Position numbers and translations under genes: made by a program. From Odontocerum albicorne (Eukaryota; Arthropoda; Insecta; Trichoptera; Odontoceridae): a stretch of 64,000 nt of DNA. The stretch is from NCBI GenBank assembly GCA_949825065.1, contig OX463842.1, positions 53,330,034 through 53,394,033 of the forward strand. Reading direction: 5' to 3'. This document shows positions 58,058 to 64,000 of the stretch, in pieces. Under the pieces are notes generated by a model. The model made no database searches. It was given only the letters and a program-made list of their open reading frames with translations, and was not told the DNA's origin. The first letter of the stretch is position 1. Each line of letters opens with the position of its first letter.

Positions 58058-58727
58058 CCTAGATATAGCTACATGGACCGGGTGATCCAGGGTGTGCGCT
58101 GTGGCAGCTACCAGGAGATAAAAAGACTGGCGGATGGCAGAGATGAGTGGAGGGATCGAGTGCTTGGTGCAGACCAATCCTAGGATTGTAACCTAGATAT
58201 AGCTACATGGACCGGGGGATCCGGGATGTGCGCTGTAGCAGCTACCAGGAGATGAAGAGACTGGCGGATGACAGAGGTGAGTGGATGGATCGAGTGCTTG
58301 GTGCAGACCAATCCTAGGATTGTAACCTAGATATAGCTACATGGATCGGGTGATCCGGGATGTGCGCTGTGGCAGCTACCAGGAGATGAAGAGACTGGCG
58401 GATGACAGAGATGAGTGGAGGGATCGAGTGCTTGGTGCAGACCAATCCTAGGATTGTAACCTAGATATAGCTACATGGACCGGGTGATCCGGGATGTGCG
58501 CTGTGGCAGCTACCAGGAGATGAAGAGACTAGCGGATGACAGAGATGAGTGGAGGGATCGAGTGCTTGGTGCAGACCAATCCTAGTATTGTAACCTAGAT
58601 ATAGCTACATGGACCGGGTGATCCGGGATGTGCGCTGTGGCAGCTACCAGGAGATGAAGAGACTGGCGGATGACAGAGATGAGTGGAGGGATCGAGTGCT
58701 TGGTGCAGACCAATCCTAGGATCGTAA
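58058..58727 (+). repeat. 134-bp tandem array, 5 copies of the LINE 3' end
   Basis: CCTAGATATAGCTACATGGA starts at 58058, 58192, 58326, 58460 and 58594: exactly 5 x 134 bp. Each unit codes RYSYMDRVIQGVRCGSYQEI, KRLADGRDEWRDRVLGADQS then a stop, the last 44 codons of the LINE ORF. After the last copy the sequence continues into the original tail (CCCAGAAACAAGAAAAAAAG). Confidence 0.95.
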
Positions 58728-59477
58728 CCCAGAAACAAGAAAAAAAGAGTACATAAGGACATAAGAACATACCACTATGGTGAGAGTAGGGATATTTAAA
58801 AAAAACGTCAATAGCAAAATAGCCAAAAAAACTCCGTTGTTTCTGCCGTATCCAACTGAGACTGTGGAACGAATGTCCAAGATTTTACTTATGTGCATTA
58901 TCCTTATTGATGGGTAATTAATTAATTTATTAAGGCAAAGGGAGGAAAACAGTTAAGGCAGTCGACCGGAGCGTGATTGTTATTGCGACAGGAGTTTGAA
59001 TACTTGGCCTTGCAAGAGGAATGACTTGTGGAAAAGGTTTGTGTGAGTTCTTGATTGTGGTGTTTTTTGTTGTTTTATATCAATATTTTTATATACATAT
59101 ATATTTTTTTATGTTTATGTGGAGTATATTGTGGGATGAATATTTTGGTCTGTCTGGAGTGATGAAGTGTGAGGAGTTTGATTTCACTTGATGGATGCAT
59201 ATGTAATTGAATGTCACTGTTTGTCAGGTTGATGAGAATGTGCAACGGGGTTTTACATAATAAAAGATCGGAAAGAAGTATCGATTTATTTTTTCGTGCT
59301 ATATTGCCCTCATCGAGATACAGCCAAAAGCCTCGTTTACTGGGGATACGACAAGTGAAAGGCAACAAACGCAGATTCATTAAAATTGTGTATCCAAATC
59401 AAATTACCTGTTGTTTTTTTCGCAAATTATGTATACTTCTTGTCAAGTGTAAAATAAATGAAAAACAAAATAAATTG
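58728..59477. other. LINE A-rich tail then AT-rich DNA
   Basis: 58728-58750 is the LINE tail. A sequence like a TTAA-element right end (GGGAGGAAAACAGTTAAGG) lies near 58938-58956, with no matching left end found. No gene is supported. Confidence 0.4.
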
Positions 59478-59692
59478 TGTTGTATTACACTTTCGTTCTA
59501 TATAGTACAACCTGGTTGGCTAATTGCCATGTGACAATATCTTCCAACCAACCAGAAAGATGTTAAAGAGGCCTTAAGGGAAAATCAGACTGTGTTCATT
59601 TAAAAAAAATCTGGGTTACAATAGGAATCGAACCCATAACCTCCGGGCTGGGAGACAAGCGTCTTGCCAACTAGGCCACGGAGGTCGTCATT
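59478..59692 (-). mobile_element. tRNA-derived SINE, best-preserved copy
   Basis: Minus strand: head TCCGTGGCCTAGTTGGCAAG, A box TGGCCTAGTTGG (59678-59667) matches TRGCNNAGYNGG; B box GGTTCGATTCC (59634-59624) matches GGTTCGANTCC; spacing is about 33 bp as in a tRNA. The body runs on to the tail (GGTTGTACTATATAGAACGA, AAGTGTAATAC). It is a polymerase III promoter-bearing retroposon, not a functional tRNA, because the acceptor stem does not close. Confidence 0.85.
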
Positions 59693-60758
59693 TAGGTTTA
59701 GGAGAGAATCGAAAATAAATAACATTACTTAGAGTATATTTTCATTCTAATTTACTTCGATTCTTTTTCTCTTGTTCTACAATTATTGACAGAGATTAGT
59801 TATTTGTTTGTTTTATATTTTATTTACGTTTAAACGAATTCATACACTTTTTTGTCAAATCTGTCATACATATAAACAAATTCATGTATCCAAAATGAGT
59901 TGGTTGGTTGGGAAAAAATGCTGTTAAGCAATAAACCCTCTAGATGTATCATGCTTAACCGATTACGAAGAAGAATTAAAGTAACATGGTTTGGGGAATT
60001 GCGTACACTTAAAAGAAATTTAAAAAGTTATTTCGCCAACAATAAATAAAGTTGTCATTGCCTTCTTTCCTTTGATATGGTGCGGGGGTGAAGGCATTGA
60101 TAAGTTGATTTTTTGAAAAAAGTAATGACAGTAAAAAGAAGAAAAAAATTAACGCAAGCAAAAGCGAACGCTTTAATCAAAATCGCTTTTTAAAAAACAT
60201 TAATTTGGTTATCATTTTTAATTTCTCGCAATATTTTCCAGATGAACTCCCTGGATAATTTGTATATCTTTGAAATTCAAATTTTAAGTGTTTTGGATTA
60301 CACCCTCAAAGTCGGAAGCTTAAAGCGTTTTACCGAAAGAGGGATCCGAATTCCGATTAAAATACTTAGCCGCAGTTTCCATTCCCGATTTTCAACAAAT
60401 TCAAATTGTACCCACCTATCCAGCTACTGAGGAAAGTTTTCTTTTCGCGGAGTTAATTCTCCTCCCCGTTAATGTATTCGGGGTGCATTTAACGTAAAAT
60501 ATCGCCGGGAGGCGTCCAAAGGGTATGGGCTAGTTGGGCTGCATCAAGAAAAACTGTGTAAATGCATTTTGGTTCAAAACCGAGTCAAAAGAGGTTTTGA
60601 TAAAACGGAAACCTTTTACATACAGTTTTCAAAATGATTATTTATTTGATCCATAACACAAGTGTTGTTTACATAACATGAAATAATACTACCACACAAG
60701 ACATGTATATTTCAATACTTAAAAAAATATTGATATACTCAAGTACATAAACTTCATC
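59693..60758. other. AT-rich DNA, no gene seen
   Basis: A frame at 60242-60430 is open but unassigned. Nothing else is seen. Confidence 0.4.
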
Positions 60759-61026
60759 TTAACCCTTTTAATCCCAGCCTATTTTGCATAAAATGTGCGA
60801 AAAATCCCAAGCATTTTTTTGGCAAAAAAAACAGTAGTTTATATTAAATTTTTTATCTCAGTTAATATTTAGTTTTAAAACATTTTTTGTGTAGACCTTC
60901 ATGTAGAGTATAAAATAATAAGTATTTTTCATGTTTCATTAAAAAAAAAATTTTTTTGTTAAACATTAAAACTTGTAGGAAAACTTTGAGGCCGATAATC
61001 GGCCCCATGGGATTAAAAGGGGTAAA
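60759..61026. mobile_element. Short TTAA-type MITE (PB-B)
   Basis: Left end TTAACCCTTTTAATCCCA at 60759; the right end is its complement TGGGATTAAAAGGGG with TAAA in place of TTAA. About 265 bp, no coding. The inverted repeats are about 16 bp. A different family from PB-A but the same superfamily by target and CCCTT terminus. The inner palindrome GGCCGATAATCGGCC is adjacent to the right end. Confidence 0.55.
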
Positions 61027-61504
61027 ATGTCGTGAAATAACAATAAAAAAATCTTCTAACGATAATTAGATTAGCGCAGTTTTCCAATCATTAAGGTAAC
61101 CTTAAAAGTTCTTCCCAACTTGCTCCATCTATTATCTTATAGAAGATATTCAGAGGACAAGTGACTTTTCAAGTCTGCCGAGAACATTGTCAATTTGAAA
61201 ATCTGCATCGGGATGTTAAAAATAGAAGAAAATCGACTACCTGAAATGTTCTGTCGAAATATTTAGATTTGCCAATTCTACTGGACTTCAAGTATTCGCA
61301 GTGCTTGACCTTTGCCGATACGTGAAGAGATTCGGAGATTAGTTGAGACGAGATTCGGAGATCTCCTTCCGTCTAAAACGATCTATTGAACAACCGATAT
61401 CGATATATTGAACAACCTATCCTTAAAAAAATTTTTTAGACACTTATGAACATTTGAGTATTTTAAGCAATATTTTTTTGTAAATCTTAAATAAGGATTT
61501 TGAA
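61027..61504. other. AT-rich DNA, no gene seen
   Basis: Nothing recognised. Confidence 0.4.
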
Positions 61505-61905
61505 TAATCTTCTTCTTCAGTTTCAATCTTGGGGATTGGTTAGCAGCAAAGCTCTGCATCTCCTCCTCCACTCCGCTTGGTCTTCAACGATCCTCTTGAG
61601 CTCTGTATAGGAGTCCATATCGTAGCATAAATGCTCCATATACTCTCGGCGAGGACGCCCTCTACCAATAGATCCCTCAATCATTCCCTCCAGTATATTG
61701 TGCCGGAGATTTTCATGTCGCAGCATATGACCCATCCATTCTGTATGCCTTTCCAATATGGTGTTTGACAGGTGCCAGGTTTCTTCGATCCTGCAAAGAA
61801 CCTTATAATTTGTGATGTGGTCTCTCCAGGGAATCTTTAGGATTCGTCTATAGGTCCACATCTCAAAGGCCTCCAATATTTTTCAATCCCTTTCGCCTAT
61901 GCACC
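61505..61905 (-). pseudogene. LINE ORF C-terminal remnant with GAAGAAGAAG tail
   Basis: The open frame 61876-61523 reads MEAFEMWTYRRILKIPWRDH, ITNYKVLCRIEETWHLSNTI, GHMLRHENLRHNILEGMIEG, SIGRGRPRREYMEHLCYDMD, and ends LLLTNPQD. Upstream bases (61910-61877) extend the homology as CETWCIGERD. The tail after the stop is CTGAAGAAGAAG. It is distantly related to the 57775 LINE (AFEMWxYRR, ILEGMIEGxxGRGRPR). This piece is uninterrupted for 117 codons, making it the youngest-looking LINE coding fragment, but it is only the C-terminal end. Confidence 0.8.
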
Positions 61906-62460
61906 ATGTCTCGCATCATACATCAAAATACTCCACAAACATGTTTTTTAACAATATTTTTTTGTAAATTTTGTGTAATTTTTATGTATCGCCCAACTAT
62001 TTATATTTTTTAATGAACAAGTATATTTAATTTTTTAACGTATTTTTTTTTCATTTTAAAGAAGAAAAATATCAACCATATGTTTTACTATAAAATATTT
62101 TTTATCCAAAAACATTTTGGCAAGCTGTTTTCTTGTAATTATAAATTTGATTTATTCATCGACAACAAACGTTTTTAAATGATTTTCATACTTTTTGTAA
62201 AAAAAATATTAAATATGCATTTTCCGATGTATTTTTCTTGTAGCGATAAATCGAGCTTACTTCATTATTATTCTAAATTTTGGGTCATGTAATTAGTCGG
62301 TTTTTCCTTGGAGGAGCACGAATAAAAAGTGGGTAGAGCTCGAGTACAAGTGAGAACACCGGAGTGAGGAGAGGAGATGAGAGGAGAGGTTAGGTTAAGT
62401 GGTGAAGATTGGAGTGGCCAGGGAGAGCGGAGAGTGGAGGAAGTGCACTTAGAGAGGAGG
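61906..62460. other. AT-rich DNA becoming purine-rich
   Basis: From about 62340 the plus strand is a purine-rich run (GGAGTGAGGAGAGGAGATGA) that leads into the possible first exon. No other feature is seen. Confidence 0.4.
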
Positions 62461-62552
62461 ATGGACCGCGCGGCTGTTATCTCTCAGCAGCCGGAACATT
62501 ATTGGATGCTGCCCCAGCCCCAGCCCCTGGATTCCCTCTGCACAACTTTAAG
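62461..62552 (+). CDS. Candidate coding exon, possibly first exon
   Basis: ATG in a favourable context (GAGGAGGATGG) opens MDRAAVISQQPEHYWMLPQP, QPLDSLCTTLR and reaches a donor-like TTTAAG|GTTATA. Local composition is GC-rich. The frame also extends upstream without a stop, and an acceptor-like GTTATCTCTCAG at 62490 would make it an internal exon instead. No family recognised. Confidence 0.22.
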
Positions 62553-62835
62553 GTTATATCACCGCTTTTTCTTCCCCACCCGACACCACTGAGTGGAGTG
62601 TGTGTAAATCGTAATGAACGGCTGCCTGTTCCATTCATTCTCGTTAAACTTTAACCCCTTTTTTCAGGTGCACCGTTTCCCATTGTGCGCGTGCACTTTT
62701 CCATACAACATAGCTTTATTCTATTATTATTTGGTTTCACGACACCGTCACCGTCACGTACAATTTATCAAGGTTATTTTATATTTTAATGAAAATTCAC
62801 AGGATTTTTACTCTTCCCTTTCTTTTCGAAAGTAT

Positions 62836-63778
62836 TGGCTTCGTATTTCGAAGAGCATTATCTTTATATTTAGAGAAAGTATCGTAGTCATGGTTTTGGA
62901 GAGCAGTGTCTTCGTGTTTTGAGAAGGTCGTATTCATGGTTTTGGCGAGTATTGTCTTCATGTTTAGAGAAAGTATCGTATTCATGAGTTTTGAGAGTAT
63001 TGTCTTCATGTTTTGAGAAAGTATCGTATTCATGGTTTTGGAGAGAATTGTCTTCATGTTTTGAGAAAGTATCGTATTCATGGTTTTGGAGAGTATTGTC
63101 TTCATATATAAAGTATTGTATTCATGGTTTTGGAGAGTATTGTCTTCATGTTTAGAGAAAGTATCGTGATCATGGTTTTGGAGAGTAATGTCTTCATGTT
63201 TTGAGAATGTATCGTATTCATGGTGTTGGAGAGTAATGTCTTCATGTTTAGAGAAAGTATCGTGATCATGGTTTTGGAGAGCAGTGTCTTCATGTTTAGA
63301 GAAAGTATCGTGATCATGGTTTTGGAGAGTAATGTCTTCATGTTTTGAGAATGTATCGTATTCATGGTTTTGGAGAGGATTGTCTTCATGTTTTGAGAAA
63401 GTATCGTGATCATGGTTTTGGAGAGCAGTGTCTTCATGTTTAGAGAAAGTATCGTGATCATGGTTTTGGAGAGTAATGTCTTCATGTTTTGAGAATGTAT
63501 CGTATTCATGGTTTTGGAGAGGATTGTCTTCATGTTTTGAGAAAGTATCGTATTCATGATTTTGGAGTATTGTCTTCATGTTTTTAGAGAGTATCGTATT
63601 CATGGTTTTGAAGAGTATTGTCTTCATATATACAGAAAGTATCGTATTCATGGTTTTGGAGAGAATTGTCTTCATGTTTAGAGAAAGTATCGTATTCATG
63701 GTTTTGGAGAGTATTGTCTTCATATTTAGAGAAAGTATCATATTCATGGTTTTGGAGAGTATTGTCTTCATGTTTCAT
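62836..63778. repeat. 48-bp satellite array, about 19-20 copies
   Basis: Unit TTCATGTTTTGAGAAAGTAT, CGTATTCATGGTTTTGGAGA, GTATTGTC, with two main variants (CGTATTC and CGTGATC). A variant marked GCAGTGTC recurs at 63281 and 63425, 144 bp or three units apart, so trimers have been copied. Because 48 is a multiple of three, the minus strand is open for 324 codons (TILSKTMNTILSLNMK repeated). I do not call it a gene: several frames are open at once and there is no unique start or composition shift. Confidence 0.95.
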
Positions 63779-63838
63779 GCTTCATGTTAAACAGAAAAGT
63801 AACGAAATCACTTCAAAACTTTTTTCTCTGTCAGACAT

Positions 63839-64000
63839 GGTTATGCTTGTACAGTTTTAAGTAAAACCTGGGGACAGTAACACATGGTTATGCTTGTACA
63901 GTTTTAAGTAAAACCTGTGGACAGTAACACATGGTTATGCTTGTACAGTTTTAAGTAAAACCTGTGGACAGTAACACATAGTTATGCTTGTACAGTTTTA
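63839..64000. repeat. 47-bp tandem array, 3.4 copies, cut by the window end
   Basis: Units start at 63839, 63886, 63933 and 63980 (GGTTATGCTTGTACAGTTTT, AAGTAAAACCTGTGGACAGT, AACACAT). The array continues beyond the window. Confidence 0.95.

Noticed and set aside
59624..59690. tRNA gene on the minus strand (A and B boxes present)
   Set aside because: The acceptor stem does not pair and the same sequence continues into a conserved non-tRNA body and tail found in about eight other copies, so it is a SINE.
62797..63771. Minus-strand open frame of 324 codons, the longest in the window
   Set aside because: It is a 48-bp satellite read in frame. Other frames and the opposite strand are also open across the array, and there is no unique sequence around it.
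63839..64000. Possible telomeric or subtelomeric repeat at the window edge
   Set aside because: The 47-bp unit is not related to the insect TTAGG telomere repeat, and the window edge is arbitrary.

Overview
This is about 64 kb of AT-rich eukaryotic DNA, almost certainly from an insect and most likely a moth or butterfly. There is no operon structure, no ribosome-binding-site-led coding and no intact protein gene. Several degraded LINE tails carry endings that, from memory, are typical of Lepidoptera: a coding tail read as 'CRDRKVW..VISAYP', followed by a CTACCTRCCCC-type 3' end, and an 'AGACCTAC..CCAGCAGTGG' tail ending in GATGATGAT. The species call is inference; the repeat content is read directly.

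The window is a repeat-dominated intergenic or intronic region. It holds (1) at least fifteen 5'-truncated non-LTR retrotransposon (LINE) fragments on both strands; (2) about nine tRNA-derived SINE copies with A and B boxes; (3) one nearly complete mariner (37340-38626) with perfect 23-bp inverted repeats but a transposase broken by a frameshift and by loss of the first catalytic Asp; (4) a family of piggyBac-like TTAA elements at 12.4, 27.0 and 51.7 kb, one with an identifiable empty site at 42.1 kb, plus a shorter TTAA-type element at 60.8 kb; (5) a solo LTR (49039-49448) with a perfect 5-bp target duplication; (6) eighteen separate tandem arrays with units of 18 to 134 bp, covering roughly a fifth of the window; (7) several near-perfect hairpins.

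The most unusual signal is a dispersed octamer, TACGAGTA or its reverse complement TACTCGTA. It occurs 17 times outside arrays (two or three expected by chance) and once in nearly every unit of a 67-bp satellite. In four places the sequence itself shows that it is a 6-bp insertion at a TA dinucleotide: twice at the same TA of a 27-bp array in opposite orientations, once in a SINE, and once in a LINE coding tail whose reading frame is restored when the 6 bp are removed. This is the form expected of the excision scar of a Minos-like Tc1 transposon (TA, CGAG, TA), although no such transposon is present here. A second theme is that 3' tails of LINEs and a SINE repeatedly seed tandem arrays (16.3, 35.9, 40.2 and 58.1 kb).

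Host coding sequence is at best marginal. Four short GC-richer segments look like exons between plausible splice sites (6870-6957, 20241-20307, 55579-55645, 62461-62552), and a TATA box lies upstream of a GC-rich patch at 44.8-45.0 kb. They are not connected to each other and are reported with low confidence.
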